A stretch of 64,000 nucleotides of DNA from Nemertoderma westbladi. Taxonomy: Eukaryota; Xenacoelomorpha; Nemertodermatida; Nemertodermatidae. The stretch is taken from NCBI GenBank assembly GCA_032718475.1, contig JAUCBJ010001784.1:1-64000 (forward strand), read 5' to 3'. Below the pieces are notes generated by a model. It was not told the DNA's origin, made no database searches, and saw nothing but the letters and a program-made list of their open reading frames with translations. Below, piece after piece: positions 22,536 to 34,832 of the stretch (its first letter is position 1; each line of letters opens with the position of its first letter). Position numbers and translations under genes: made by a program.

Positions 22536-24360
22536 GCTAACTAAATTATTGGGATGAGGAGAACTTTGCCAGTCAGTACCAGGTCCCCAGATTTAAGACT
22601 GACTATCCGGGAGTCCAGTTACTTATAGGTCAAAATGCTCATGAAGTGGTAGAAACTTTACAGAAAGAGACCTGCCTAGCCATGGCCTTTACAGACCTAT
22701 GCGGCAAGAACTAGAGTAGGTTGGTACTTTACAGGTCCATCTAAGAGAACTTTACGTGAGAGAATGAAGAATATCTTCGTCAACAAGGTGAGTAAGAGTG
22801 TAGTAGAGGTAGAGGATGATGAAACCAGCCCAGATGAGGAAACTCCATACTCCTCAGATAATGATGATGTCCAGGTATTGTATGATGAGGATAATGTCAT
22901 AGGACCACTCACAGAAAATCAAGCCTGGTCTAATCAACTAATTCAACCGAAAAACGAGCTACTAGCATACGATGACGACGAACTTAATGATGTAGTGGAG
23001 CGATATAATGCCAAACTGAGAGATGAACATGCGGTAAGATTCTTCACTCAAGAAGCTGTGGAACCTACAGTAACTCATACGATAAAACTCTATCCATAGA
23101 GGAAGGAAGAGAGAGCTAAACAGATCCAAGCCACAATGACTCGCTACCTTAAGGAAGAGGGGCGTTATGAGATAGGTTTACCGTTCAGGAAACAAGAACC
23201 CAGCTTTATTAACAATCGACTGTTGGCCGTTATGAGAATCGAGCAATTACATTGAGGCTTATCCGCAAATGAGAAGGCCAAAGAGATGTATAATACTCAA
23301 CTCAAGAAGTTCATCGACAAGGGATATGCGGAGCTAGTTCCTGCAGGAACCCCTTGTGACTGAAAGAACATATTATTTAACACATCATTACGTTCCCAAA
23401 CCCGGTAATCCCAACGAAGTCCGGGTAGTATTTGATGGCTCTGCCTTATACAAAGGCCAGACCCTGAACTCAGAACTATTTCCAGGATTCATCTTACTAC
23501 AATCGCTGTTGGGAATCTTATTGCGGCTCTGGCAATACTCCCATCACATTTGCCTCCGACATCGAAGGTATGTTTCTTCAAGTCAAGACATTACAATAGG
23601 ATAGGGATAGCTTACGGTTCTTATGGTGGCCTGAAGGAGACTTCAATAAAGACCCGGTAGAGTACTGGGTGACCATCCAAGCTTTTGGCATTATCTCTAG
23701 TCCATCAAACGCTTGCTCAGTGGTGCGTACCACTGCAGACAAAAATCGAGACGCCTTCCCTAAAGCTGTGAATGAAAACATCAAGCAAGACATCTATATG
23801 GATGATAACCTCAAATCCCTACCAACAGTGGAAGAAGCGATTGGGGTTGCCAAGGGAATGGTGGAGTGTCTCCAACGTGGTGGATTCCAATTAACCAAGT
23901 TCACCAGCAACTCCTGTGAGTTTCTGGAGGCAATCCCAGTTGAAGAGAGAGGTGCTAAAGATCTCGACCTCATTAAGGATGACCTACCAGAAACCAAGAC
24001 CCTCGGTTTAAAGTGGGACACGGAAAGAGATATTCTATTTTCCAATTAAAGAAACGCGATAATCCTACTCGAACTAAGGGGATCTGCCTAAGTATTCTGA
24101 GCACACATTTTGATCCATTAGGATTAATTAGTCCTAAAATCCTAGTTGCTCGGAGTTTAGTTCCACAGATATGGCTTGAGAACCACTCTTGGGATGATCC
24201 ACTAAAGGGAGAACTGTTAAAGAAGTGGATGAAGTGGGAAGACTGTTTACCAGCAATTGAGAACTTTAAGATTTCCTGCTCGTATTTCAGTCACATTCTC
24301 CCCACCTATTACTACAAATTACTTACAATTACACAGGTTGAGATTACAATCTCTAAATAA
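22536..24360 (+). pseudogene. BEL/Pao retrotransposon pol remnant (copy A)
   Basis: A broken plus-strand gag-pol remnant. In order: NWDEENFASQYQVPRF and GVQLLIGQNAH (protease region, about 22545-22650); an acidic linker frame at 22764-23096; GRYEIGLPFRKQEP and NNRLLAVMRIEQLH (about 23160-23255); RT fragments YLTHHYVPKPGNP with EVRVVFDGSA (about 23370-23450), IYMDDNLKSLPT (about 23795-23825) and GLKWDTERDI (about 24005-24035). Stops and frameshifts occur at about 23097, 23254, 23358 and 24047. The order and motifs match BEL/Pao. A related copy lies at 34833-36300 on the other strand. No flanking LTR pair was recognised. Confidence 0.82.
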
Positions 24361-25061
24361 ACAATAACAAGTTACACATACAATTTTTAGGGTAATTTTA
24401 CAAGAAATCTACAAACCAGCCTAACAAGTAGTTAGAATTTCTGGTTCTTCCAAACTGACAGGAAACTACGGTATTTGAAAACAATAAAGTAGTAGTAAGT
24501 AAGTTACGTTGTCCAGATAAGGAAATACCACCGTCTGATGACTTATAGTCTTAGCTCTATAAGTACTACGTTATGTACCCGGAGTGTCCTTACCTAGAGG
24601 TTAATTACCGAAGCCAACCAGAGCTAACGTGCCTATTAACCACGTTATAACACAAATATACTGCCTACACACTAAATTACTTTCGGAAAGCACTGTACTC
24701 TAAACCTCTCTAAACTCAAAACTCAAAACAAACTCTAAAGTTAGGTACAAGTACTTATACAACAAATAACCAGCAGTTAAATATACTTGAACAGCCAAAA
24801 GAACCACGGTATCTGCTGGAGTGACCGGAGCACAAAATCACCAGTCTTTACCTACGCCAAGCAGCCCTGATGTAGTACCGGGGTTAATTTAACTATAACG
24901 GTATGTATAACAAGCACAATTACTGTATATACAATATACAATATATCACAATCGAAATAATACTGGTACCGGTAAGTACCGGTTCGGGTGGTTAGGTAGT
25001 TAGGCCTACAGTTTACCGTCCGACCGGTTCATTCGACTTTGTTGCCTACGTCGCAATAAAG
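24361..25061. other. Intergenic or BEL 3' flank
   Basis: No coding signal. Many TAAGTA and CCGGTA words. It may include degraded retroelement sequence, but no LTR could be paired. Confidence 0.4.
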
Positions 25062-25268
25062 AAACTAAAAATCTATTATTGTTCTTACCAGAACAATAGA
25101 CAAAATATATTTATTGCCTACTGTGCAATAAAGAACAAAATCTATTATTGTTCTTACCAGAACACTAGACAAAATATATTTATTGCCTACTGTGCAATAA
25201 AGAACAAAATCTATTATTGTTCTTACCAGAACATTAGACAAAATATATTTATTACCTACTGTGCAATC
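25062..25268. repeat. 69-bp tandem repeat, three copies
   Basis: Units containing GTTCTTACCAGAAC start at 25081, 25150 and 25219, giving a 69-bp period. Each continues AGACAAAATATATTTATT and CCTACTGTGCAAT with one or two changes. Confidence 0.9.
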
Positions 25269-26817
25269 AAGAGTTTAAAACTATTAATATTCGCGCTTTT
25301 AGACCTTTAGCAGTTTAACCTGCCAATTTTAGTTGTCCTCTTGTTTATAAATCGACTTTAGCCTATATCAATTACTTAGTGTACTGAAGTTACATCAGCC
25401 GAAGCCAGTGTGTGCACGACCTTTCACCCACGGTTTTGGGAGACTGGATTCGGATTCCTTGATAGTGATTGCGGTGTAGACCTACTGTATTATTCGATTG
25501 ATCGTTACTATATAATCTCTGACAATGTATTTACTTTCGGGGAAATATTAACAGTTCCTTTAGGACGTGGCGCTTTAAGTATAAAAACAGAGTTATGACT
25601 TATACTAATCACAACTAGATGGCCACAGAGTTTCGTAAAAAGCGCATTCTTTAGGAGATGCTTTATTAACCTTCACACTACTTCACACTACTTCGCACTG
25701 ATCTGCCGACCGTCACTGAATTTCATCATATATAAGGAGGATCGCAACTGACACATGTAAGGATTATGAAATAGTATTTAATTCACATAAAAACCACTAT
25801 AATGTAAGTCGCAATTGCTACCGGTAAACCTGTTCCTCTTACCTTCAGTAATCAAGAAGATTGGGGGTTTTATGATTATTTATCGGTATTCCCCAAATAT
25901 AACAACAATATCCATTAATATAACAACAATTAATAACAGAAGTAAAATAATGCGGTGAACAGTCAGTATGTGTTTCTTATGCAGTGTTCCAGGTATGATG
26001 CAGGATGACATGTGATGCGGTGTGATGTTTAGTGATTCAGTGGTGCGTTAATAGTTTTACGTTCTTATAATCAAAGCCATCTGATGTTCTAGGCCAAAGT
26101 CTGAAACTTCTACAGAGAAGTACAGAAAATTCCAAGCCGGTTCTGGTGCTCAGAAAATAGTAAACAAAGACCGTAATGCATTGCGCGAGTTTCCATAGGC
26201 CTCTGTCAGACATAAGGGGAAATCGCTCTGATTGGTTGGACGAACAAAGAGATTCCATGTCCACAAAGAATCAGCTGATACTGTAGATTTCGTCATCGGG
26301 GCTCTGATTCCTTCCCGTCACGTAGTTGGGTAAATTTAGGGCTATTTTAGAGTATTCTGCGCATTGCGGGAAAAATGACTTGTTATGTCCGCAAAAGCCT
26401 CTACACTGCGCATTGCGGTATGTCCGCAAAAGCTTTTACAGCAAGAGTAAAATCAGTTAAAATTATTTAGTGTTGCTAAGGAAATGATTGTGTATTTGAT
26501 CTGGAATGCAAAACTATTTTGTTTTTGCGTGTGTGTGTTTTGCTGGTTTTTGGTGTAGATTAACATGTATCCTGCACGGGTTAGTGTAGCTGATGAGCCA
26601 AATCCCGGCGAAACACATGCAAAAATAAATAAAAATATTATTTTTCCATAATTATTTTTAAATTGAGTAAAACAGTTTGAGAACAATACTGAAGGGTTAC
26701 GTTAAACCTGAAATTTTCAGAAAATAGTAGCGATTTTTAAGTGACTGAGTGGTTTATATATATTTTTTGAGAAAATATAATTTAAGAAATTTTTTTTTTA
26801 TACATAATATATATATA
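25269..26817. other. Intergenic, no feature seen
   Basis: AT-rich DNA outside the left arm of the ABCC inverted duplication. Short frames show no recognised family. A short repeat around CTGCGCATTGCGG occurs at about 26356 and 26405. Confidence 0.45.
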
Positions 26818-26884
26818 TATATATAATATCATAAAGTAAAAATAATATTTAGTAAAAAGGGGCTAATTAATAATCCCTATTCTA

Positions 26885-27711
26885 CCGGGTGTTCCATAAT
26901 GATTGCCCCACCCCCCTGGCCAGCCAAACCTGTCAGACATGCACCTTAGTGTAATATACCATTTGAAAGAGAATTTAATTCTGAGCTTGCATGCAAAAAT
27001 TTAGGGTCCAATACAATAGCATAATAATTTTATAGGCAATTATTTAAACCTATCTTACTTTTCAATATTTGTGATTTAATCGCAATTTTAAAAAAATGTA
27101 ATTTATCCAGTGTTAGTGTTAGGCATCAGCTTTGCAGGTTGCAGCCCTGTTTAAACAGTTATTACTGCCTGACTTTTGCTGTATTGCAATATATTAAAGT
27201 ATTCAGTTACCGGTATTAGTGTTTCTTTGGTAATTTTACTGAATTAGGCCTAACAGAAGTAATTAAAATGACAAATTCCAGTGTAATTTTCGATGACTTT
27301 GAAGAAAAACGTAAGGTTGACAGGATCAGAGAGGTTACTTTTAGAGAGGGTCGTGATTCTGTGGCATAATCAAACTGAACTCAAACCAAAACAAACGGCC
27401 CTTTTAAGGGCCTACATCCTTTGCCACTATCGATGAGCTCCCCGTGCTGCAAAGGGGAAGGGAAACATGGCTGTAAATCTGATGACTAACCCTGGATAAA
27501 TTATATTTTTTAAATTGTGATTAAATCACAAATATTGAAAAGTAAGATAGGTTTAAAGAATTTCCTATAAAATTTTTATACTTTTGTATTGGACCATAAA
27601 TTTATGCATTCAAGCTCAGAATTAAATTCTCTTTCGAATGGTATATTACACTAAGGTGCATGTCTGACAGTTTTGGCTGGCCAGGGGGGGCAATCATTAT
27701 GGAACAACTGG
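26885..27711. mobile_element. Non-autonomous TIR DNA transposon, TA target site
   Basis: Inverted terminal repeats of about 226 bp (26885-27110) and 220 bp (27492-27711) match at roughly 88-90%; the ends read CCGGGTGTTCCATAATG and CCAGTTGTTCCATAATG. The element is flanked by TA at 26883-26884 and 27712-27713. The right ABCC arm has the uninterrupted site (TA at 43416-43417), so ends and target duplication are directly visible. TA duplication fits the Tc1/mariner superfamily. The internal 381 bp encode no transposase, only a 33-codon frame at 27268-27369. Confidence 0.92.
27407..27422 (+). promoter_or_regulatory. Histone-type 3' stem-loop inside the transposon
   Basis: GGCCCTTTTAAGGGCC is a 6-bp stem with a TTTA loop and fits the histone mRNA 3' stem-loop consensus GGYYYT-TNTN-ARRRCC. 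The 5' flank AAACCAAAACAAAC is A/C-rich, as in histone 3' UTRs. It lies 37 bases after the stop of a 33-codon frame. No histone coding sequence is visible and no clear purine-rich downstream element was found, so function is uncertain. Confidence 0.6.
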
Positions 27712-27791
27712 TACATGGTTTTCACCTGCACCAACATAAATTTTCAACATTTTTCTCCCCACATGTAACTTTAACTTTGTGATTCTTAAAA

Positions 27792-30700
27792 TTATTGTCT
27801 GTCTTTGTCAGGTTTAACTACATAATATAAGAAGCTATTCTTATCTTCCAGCAGATGTTTTGGTTCATCGAAATCTACAATTTCTCCTTCACTCATCACT
27901 ATTACTCTATTGCAGTTTAATATAGTATTAATCCGATGGGCTATTGTCAAAACAGTTGCATTAGATAAATTAATTGATATGACTTTCTGTATAATTTCAT
28001 CTGTATACTGATCAATAGATGATGTTGCCTCATCAATAAGCACAACTTTACAGTTTCGTAACATTGCTCTTGCTAAACAAACTAACTGCTTCTCCCCAAC
28101 ACTGAGGTTACTGCCACGATTATGAACTTCAAAATCCAAAATGACAGATTCCAAATCACAAGGAGTAATTGACCCATAACCACATTTAGAATCAACTCTC
28201 ATTTCGATAGATGTTTTCAATTGAACACATTCTAGAACTGTAATGATTTCTATAGTGTCAAACTCATTGAAAGGATCTAAGTTGTAGCGCAAAGTACCTT
28301 GAAACAGAACGGGATCCTGTGGAATGACTGCTATTGACTTCCGTAAATCATGTAAACCAATTCCTGTTATGTCAACATCATCTATGGTGATTATTCCTTG
28401 AGGTTCTACAAGGCGAAGTAACACTGTAAACAACGAGGATTTACCAGCTCCTGTTCGTCCTACAATTCCTATTTTCTCAAAAGGCCGTGTCTCAAAATTG
28501 ATTCCATGCAAAACCTCATTATCACCATACCTAAGTTTAACACTTTTGAAACAAATTACTCCAGCATTTGGCCAATCAATTGGACGATGATTAAAAGCTG
28601 TATGAAATGCAGCTTCTTGATCTAATTTTGTATAATCGAGAACTCGATCCACAGATGTTATATTAATTTCCAGCCGGGCTGAATCAAGTATGATATATGT
28701 AACATAATTTACCATGTTCAACATGTATATTACGGCTAAACACAATATTTCATTTGAAACAAAGCGATCTATATATAAAAATATGAGTAAAAACAAAAAG
28801 TTAAAAAGAGCATAAGATATGCACACAGTAATTGATAGCAATGCTTGAAGTCCATAAACCATAAATATCGATTCTGTATGTTTATCCAAGTGGTAGAGAA
28901 AATTTTTCATATAAATTGATTGAACCCCAAACGCCTTTATGACATCTCGACCTTCTAGGGTATCAGAGGCATGCTGAAATACAGGATTTCTTGCTGATCC
29001 TTCCAGAAATTTCACCTGTTTAAGGCTTTTCATTATAAATAATCGTATCTGAAGAACAAAAACAAGAATAGGGATAGATATTACAAAAGTCCATGGATTG
29101 GCTATTCCAGAAACTAAAATAACAATCGAGCAATGACATATATACTGAACCATAAATCCAAGTAGACTTGGGATTATGTTGTCTAATATTCCTAAGTCTT
29201 TGGAGAATCGGTTCAGTATTCCTCCTGCGGAGTTCTGATAGAAAAATTTCATTGGGGCATGACAGACTGTTTTGAGAATTTGATTATGTATATTGTTAGA
29301 TGCGCCTAGTATAATCCTATATACTGCCAGAACACTGCATATGACACTTACTGAATATGAAACAACAAGATATGCATACACAAGTATAATGTATCCCCAA
29401 TTTGTTTCAGTGATGAATTGCTTAATAATGTTATTCTCATTAAAATCACTTTCTTGGGTGTCATTTCCATTTGATGAGGTCTGAATGGCCCAAGTTATCA
29501 ACCAATAATCTGAAAGTGTTAAATATATTAATGAACAAACTATTGTTAATGTTAAAACTAACAGACGTGGTCCAGTTAAACCAGCTTTAATAAATATGAG
29601 AGTAGGTCTATAAGGGATTTCCATGTTTCTTTCAATGAATGTATCAGAAACATTATTTATCGTGTCACGGAATTTATCATCTTCTGTCAATTCACTATTA
29701 TAAATCTCCAAAGAAGTTATTCCATTCCCTATATAAGTTTGTGATGAGACCTCCATGTTTAGCGATTTATAGACATCATTGTCATAAAGAGAGACAATTC
29801 TTGAATTTGAAGGGATAATTTGCAGTAGGTGGGTGACGATAATTACAATACCTCTTGATTGGCAGTGCTTCAAACAGTTATCTACTAAGTTATTGGCCAC
29901 TCGTCTGTCCACAGCTGAAAGAGGATCATCCATAAGATATATATTTGCTCTAGAATAAACCGCTCTCGCTAAAGCAATACGAGCTTTTTGGCCACCCGAT
30001 AATGAAATACCTTTTTCTCCAACTAAAGTATTATCCCCATCTTTAAAATTTAATAGATCCATTTTTAAACAGCTAAGTTTGATAACATCGTTAAACCATT
30101 TTGCCTCAAATGTTTGGCCCAGTAGGATATTGTCCCGTATAGTTCCCGAGAATATGAATGGTGTTTGCGACACATAGGCCATCTTCCCATTCTTATTTAT
30201 AGATCCAGTTTCTATAGGCAACTCTCCTAATATTGCCTGCAGTAGACTAGACTTTCCAGAACCAACTGGTCCTATTACGTATACGATCTCCCCAAAATAT
30301 GCTTTAAATGTTAGATGATGTATAACATAGGCGTTATTGATTGCCCATTTTGCCGATATATTATCTACAGTTATAAAAATATCTTTAGGGTCTAACAAAT
30401 TAATTCTCATTTTTTCATTTGCTAATTCTTCTCCAACAAATGTATTATTGTTAAAACCAAGAAAGTTATCAATTCGATGAAAAACACACTTAAGTTCACC
30501 ACATTCACGCACCGCCACAGCAAATCCAATTAAACTAGAATTCAACCTGAACAACATAATATTCGTAGTCAACACTGTGACAATATTTAATATAAATCCT
30601 AGTGATGAGTATAATAAAAAAACAAAAAAAGTTACAATATTGACATAGGAAAACATGATTACAGGGTAGAATGATTGGGTAGACATGATCTTACTTATTT

Positions 30701-32001
30701 GTAAAAATTCTTTGCTTCGAGCCATTTTTACAGCTTCTTCAAATAATTCCTCCCAACCATATGCTTTTACTGCTTTCAATCCAACCAATATTTCACTCAA
30801 CAATGTTATTCTTTGATCAGTTAATGCTGCAGCTTCAAAACGTAATCTTCTGATCAAGTCCGACAACCCCAAACTCAATGGAACAATTAAAATGATAAGA
30901 AACAATCCAAAAATGCCAGACCATTCTAGATAGTAAAATATGAAAGGAAACCACATAATCACTACAAGAGGGGCTGAGACTAAATAAATCGCAAATTTTC
31001 CCATTACCTCAAATCGACCAACATCTGATGACAACAGGTTCGTTACTTTACCAATTGTAATACTTTGAATTCCTTTTGTATCAAAAGTCAGGATTTTTGA
31101 ATAAATAAGTGCACTGCATCCAACTTTAATCTTAGTCCATAAAAGAGCAGAATAGAAAGTCATATTAGTAAATGCCAGTACTGATATAAATGATGTGATT
31201 CCTATAATCATACAATCCACTAATGCACTTTCTCGTGAAATTTTGCTTTCAATCTGCAAATAGTACACAATCAAATGTTGAAGAAAGATCACTTTCATTA
31301 TAAGGCACACTTCGTGAATGGTATCCAACAAGATACACAATATATATTCCTTCAAATAAACTCTTATTAATATTCCAAGAATATTATTTCGTTTTGTTCC
31401 ACCCGCACTCTGTAATGAGAAAAAAATATTTTAATAGGAACTTCAACAACATTTCGATACACAATAAATTAGGCAGGAATACTAAATTAAATGATTTGTG
31501 GATTATATCCTTATAGGTGCAACTCCCTCACTCCCCAGCGCATATACCAATTCACTATAATCCACATCCCTATAATCCATATTCATAATAAGTTCCTACA
31601 TATATTCACAATGTTAAACTTTCAACGGAATCTCTGGCGCCATCATCAGTACGAACAAAGATAAAATAAACCGTATGTAGCCCAGCTAGAGATGTGAAAG
31701 AGATTCACATATAAGAAAAATATAAGAAAATATTAAAAGAAAAAACATTCGCACCGCAATTTTTGGACCGGGTTCTAGTCACAACCAACAAATTTTATAA
31801 ACCCACCTGGAGATTTAATGTTCTTAGGAGTCTTTTGTATTGATAATCAGCAGTTAAATTATCTGGAAGTGGTCTAAAGAAGTCATCACTAGCAATTCTT
31901 CTCTTCGATTGGATTCGTAGAAATGGCAAAATGTAGAAATATAACCCACGTAATAGCGGATTTGTCTTTAAATACGGGTTCATTGGATTCATTATTACCA
32001 T
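27792..32001 (-). CDS. ABCC-type (MRP4-like) ABC transporter, copy L
   Basis: Exon 1 is 31807-32001 (ATG at 32001; donor CAG|GTGGGT); exon 2 is 27792-31409 (acceptor ATTACAG). Phase 0 joining gives 1270 residues, close to the 1325 of human ABCC4. Layout is TMD1-NBD1-TMD2-NBD2 with no extra N-terminal TMD0. NBD1 has Walker A GPVGSGKSS (about residue 445), signature LSGGQ and Walker B IYLMDDP, with Asp in place of the catalytic Glu as is usual in ABCC NBD1. NBD2 has GRTGAGKSS (about 1048), LSVGEKQ and VVLIDEATS. It should export organic anions or conjugates across a membrane; substrate unknown. The frame is intact. The partner copy lies inverted at 38626-43343. Confidence 0.93.
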
Positions 32002-32074
32002 GACGTTTTAAAAGCTTCAAAAAAATGTTTCCTTGTCTCCTGGAATTAGAATGTAGAGCAAAATGGTGAATGAC

Positions 32075-32190
32075 AAAACCAAACACCACAATCTTGTACT
32101 GCATTTCCTAATACGGGTCCACCCGGGGTAAAACCAAACACCACAATCTTTTACTGCATTTCCTAATCCGGGTCCACCCGGGGTAAAACA
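32075..32190 (-). repeat. 55-bp tandem pair upstream of ABCC copy L
   Basis: Two units starting at about 32075 and 32130 contain AAACCAAACACCACAATCTT and GGGTCCACCCGGGGTA. They lie 74-190 bp upstream of the ATG. The same pair sits at the equivalent place before copy R (about 38440-38555). Conservation in both arms may reflect only shared ancestry; a promoter role is possible. Confidence 0.6.
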
Positions 32191-32470
32191 AATGAATAAT
32201 GTTATGTCTCTGATTCCATATTATATACGTATAAATTAAAACAATACCACTGACAAGTTTTGTCCGTGTTGTTTACATATGCAGGTCGTTTTATCGTTTG
32301 TATGTACATACTAATGTAAAATCGTTAAAATCAGGAACAATTATATTAATCTTATACAATACCACATGTTAAATGAAATGATAGAAGCCTGCCGAGCCCA
32401 GAGACATACAGCACAAAAACTATGTTGACAGGTGTTTATGCTAAGTTAGAGTGCATCAAAGTAAACGATA

Positions 32471-33865
32471 CTCCGGTGTTTACAATACATACTCGGTTTA
32501 CTACACCTTGTCCAGGAATATAGTGTGTATTTATTCAGGTAACCCTGACGCGCTTTTAGGACTTCCACAATTTCCAACAAACGATTTCAATATTCGCGGA
32601 ATATTCACTTAAGTTTGCCAGTCGAATAACATAAAATATAAATCAATCTAGCACGGTCTATGACCCAAAGGGAGTCGGAAATATATCGGCAGGATAAAAT
32701 AGGTTTTAGTGTATTAGCCGATTGATTCTCACAATATAATTCCCAACAGCAATATCGACGTACAGGGATTGTATCAACAGTTCCATTTGGGATGTCGTGC
32801 TCGAGATATCAAACAGGTCTATACGGCAATTACAAAAACAATACCAACAAAGATCATAGTCGGCACGCCCTTTAGGGGCATGGTATAATAACTCTGGCTG
32901 AAATACAAGCTGGTACATATGTATGCATAACCGGGCATAATAAACCGGAGGTTCCCTAATCAGAATGTCGATGTATTGCTGAATTTACTAAAGCTGTAAA
33001 GCCAAGTTGTTAACAGAGATTTCGTTAACTGTTTTTTGAGATTATTATTATATTAACAACCTTATTTCTCTTCAACGAAATCTCCATTAACAACTTGGCT
33101 TTACAGCCAGCCAGGCTTCCACAAAATTTGAAACCTTCCAGAAACCACAATTTTTAATTGAAAAACTTCGGAATTTTTAGTTAAAATTAATTGATTCCAG
33201 TGTCACTATCTCCTAGAGTGAAAGCGAGCATATTGGGGTATGGTTGAGTTTATAGGGCTGCAGCTCTTTGTCAGCTGATTTTAATTATTATCTTATTAAT
33301 TTATATAAATTTGAATATTTGAATTTGAATATTTTCCCCCGTATTCAAGATCGTCCTGAATTAATAAGTGTAAACCACTGCAATCGGCCGCTGCTTATAT
33401 CCAACCGAATGGTAAAGTCAACTAATAGCTGAACCATTCCATGTACTGAGCTGTTGAGAAGTATAATTCCATTGCCAGTCCAGTTTCCAGTCCATTATAA
33501 CATTGCTTCATTTGAATATTATTCTAATTATATACATAAGCTTTGTAACCTAAAAAAAGAATTGAAATAATACTGTCCAAATAATAATCCAAAAATGATT
33601 TGTCAACTCCTACCTAACTCGGAATTCCCTGCCCTAGCTTCTAAGGGATTCGAATTTGTTAGCTAAATATAAATAAATTTTTCAACATTCTGACATTATT
33701 ATATTGTTCAAAATATAAGATTTAAAAATAAGATTGTAATTGATTGGAAATAAATGACATTCCGAAACATTTTTTATTCAGCAAAACTATGTAAACAAGA
33801 TACAGAAAATCCGAAGTATTTTGTGGAAATAAATAATATTCCGAAGGATTTTTAATTCACTGGGC
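32471..33865. other. Spacer with degraded LTR fragment and foldback
   Basis: About 32690-33000 and 33107-33170 resemble, in inverse orientation, the interior of the 967-bp LTR at 33866-34832 (shared words GCATAACCGGGCATAA, GGTTCCCTAATC, AATGTCGA). A 115-bp foldback (32993-33107) interrupts it. The rest is AT-rich with no gene. Confidence 0.55.
32993..33107. mobile_element. Small foldback element (115 bp)
   Basis: Arms of about 34 bp (GCTGTAAAGCCAAGTTGTTA and onward to TTCGTT; inverse copy 33074-33107) surround about 47 bp of AT-rich sequence. The intact LTR copies read straight through at this place, so this looks like an insertion into the degraded LTR. Confidence 0.55.
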
Positions 33866-34832
33866 CATAAGATATTGACTTGAAATTCAGAACTTTTGAA
33901 GTAAATTTGTTCAAAAATTTGTCAAAAACATTTTTTCTAACATTATTTTTTTACTTTTCTCAAAACATGCTTTCCCTTTTTGGTCGGTTTCTCTGCCACA
34001 TGCCATTGAACTGCCACATATGGTATTATTTTGTAAATTCGATCTACTTTTGGGTGTTTAAATTATTGTTTAGGTGCATATATTCTATTTCCATTGCATC
34101 TCAGGTTTTTAGTAAGTCAAAAATCTTCGGAATTTTTCAGAATCTTCCGGCGGGTTTCCGCATTTTGTGGAGCCCTGTTTACAGCTTTAGTCAATTCAGC
34201 AATACGTCGACATTCAGATTAGGGAACCTCAGGTTTATGCCCGGTTATGCATACAGAATCAAATGGTAGTACTGAGTGTTGACAGTCAGATAGATATCAG
34301 ACGAAAACGCAACAGTTCCAGATTCCAACACAGAAACCAGAATGAATGGTCTGTTGTGCTGACATAATAGCTGCTGAATACGTGTCTACCATCTACTGGT
34401 TCACCAAAGTAGCCTACTCAACGATTCTCAACGGTCTCTGACGGTTTCAAACTCGCAATTTCTACACAGCAAGAGAGGAAGAAAAAAACACGATAAGTAT
34501 AATCTACCAACTACCGGTCTATATCTGTATATCTATTAATAAACTGCACTACAATACTGCAATATTGTTATTCAATTCAGCAATTTACTTGTTATAGTGT
34601 AGCCTAGTCCTTAGTATGTTTTTTGCTGTTAGTTTTTTTTCTCACTCACCCCGTTTAGCTTTACCTTCTCTTTCTTTGTTGGTGGTCTCTGTCATCACGA
34701 ATCGGTCTTGGGGGCCGAAGACTTGATAGAGCCAGGACTCTCTACTGAACCATACAGATGTACGTACACAGGTTTGCAATAAGATAAAATAGCCATGCAA
34801 CGTTAGAGGGTTAGTAGGTACCGCTACGATCA
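33866..34832 (-). repeat. LTR of BEL/Pao element, 3' copy
   Basis: A direct repeat of 37156-38121 with about ten differences in 967 bp (for example AGAATC/AGTATC, AGACG/AGATG). In element sense it starts TGATCGTAGC, preceded by a purine-rich GGAAAACTAGGG that can serve as polypurine tract. The other end (CTTATG in element sense) lacks the usual CA, so that edge may be altered. The 129-codon frame it contains has no recognised domain. Confidence 0.8.

Larger units (their letters stand above)
26818..32470 (-). repeat. Left arm of ABCC inverted duplication
   Basis: Aligns in inverse orientation with 38137-43491. The outer edge is near GATATTATATAT (26811-26822), after which the arms differ. The inner edge is near GCTAAGTTAGAGTGCA (about 32440-32455). 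The arm contains the minus-strand ABCC gene and an extra 827-bp DNA transposon. Exon sequence is about 95% identical at protein level; the first part of the intron differs. Confidence 0.9.

Noticed and set aside
25081-25270. GTTCT-4 nt-AGAAC palindromes as steroid-receptor response elements
   Set aside because: The spacing is four rather than three and the pairs repeat only because they are part of a 69-bp tandem repeat. No gene is adjacent.
26037-26264. 75-codon minus-strand frame
   Set aside because: No domain, no splice partners and ordinary composition; most likely chance.
27268-27369. 33-codon frame before the histone stem-loop as a histone tail
   Set aside because: The peptide (ending GRDSVA) does not match the C-terminus of H1, H2A, H2B, H3 or H4. 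Only the stem-loop resembles histone sequence.
33880-34269. 129-codon frame duplicated at 37170-37559 as a gene pair
   Set aside because: Both lie in the same position of the two BEL/Pao LTRs, have no recognised domain, and are explained by LTR duplication.
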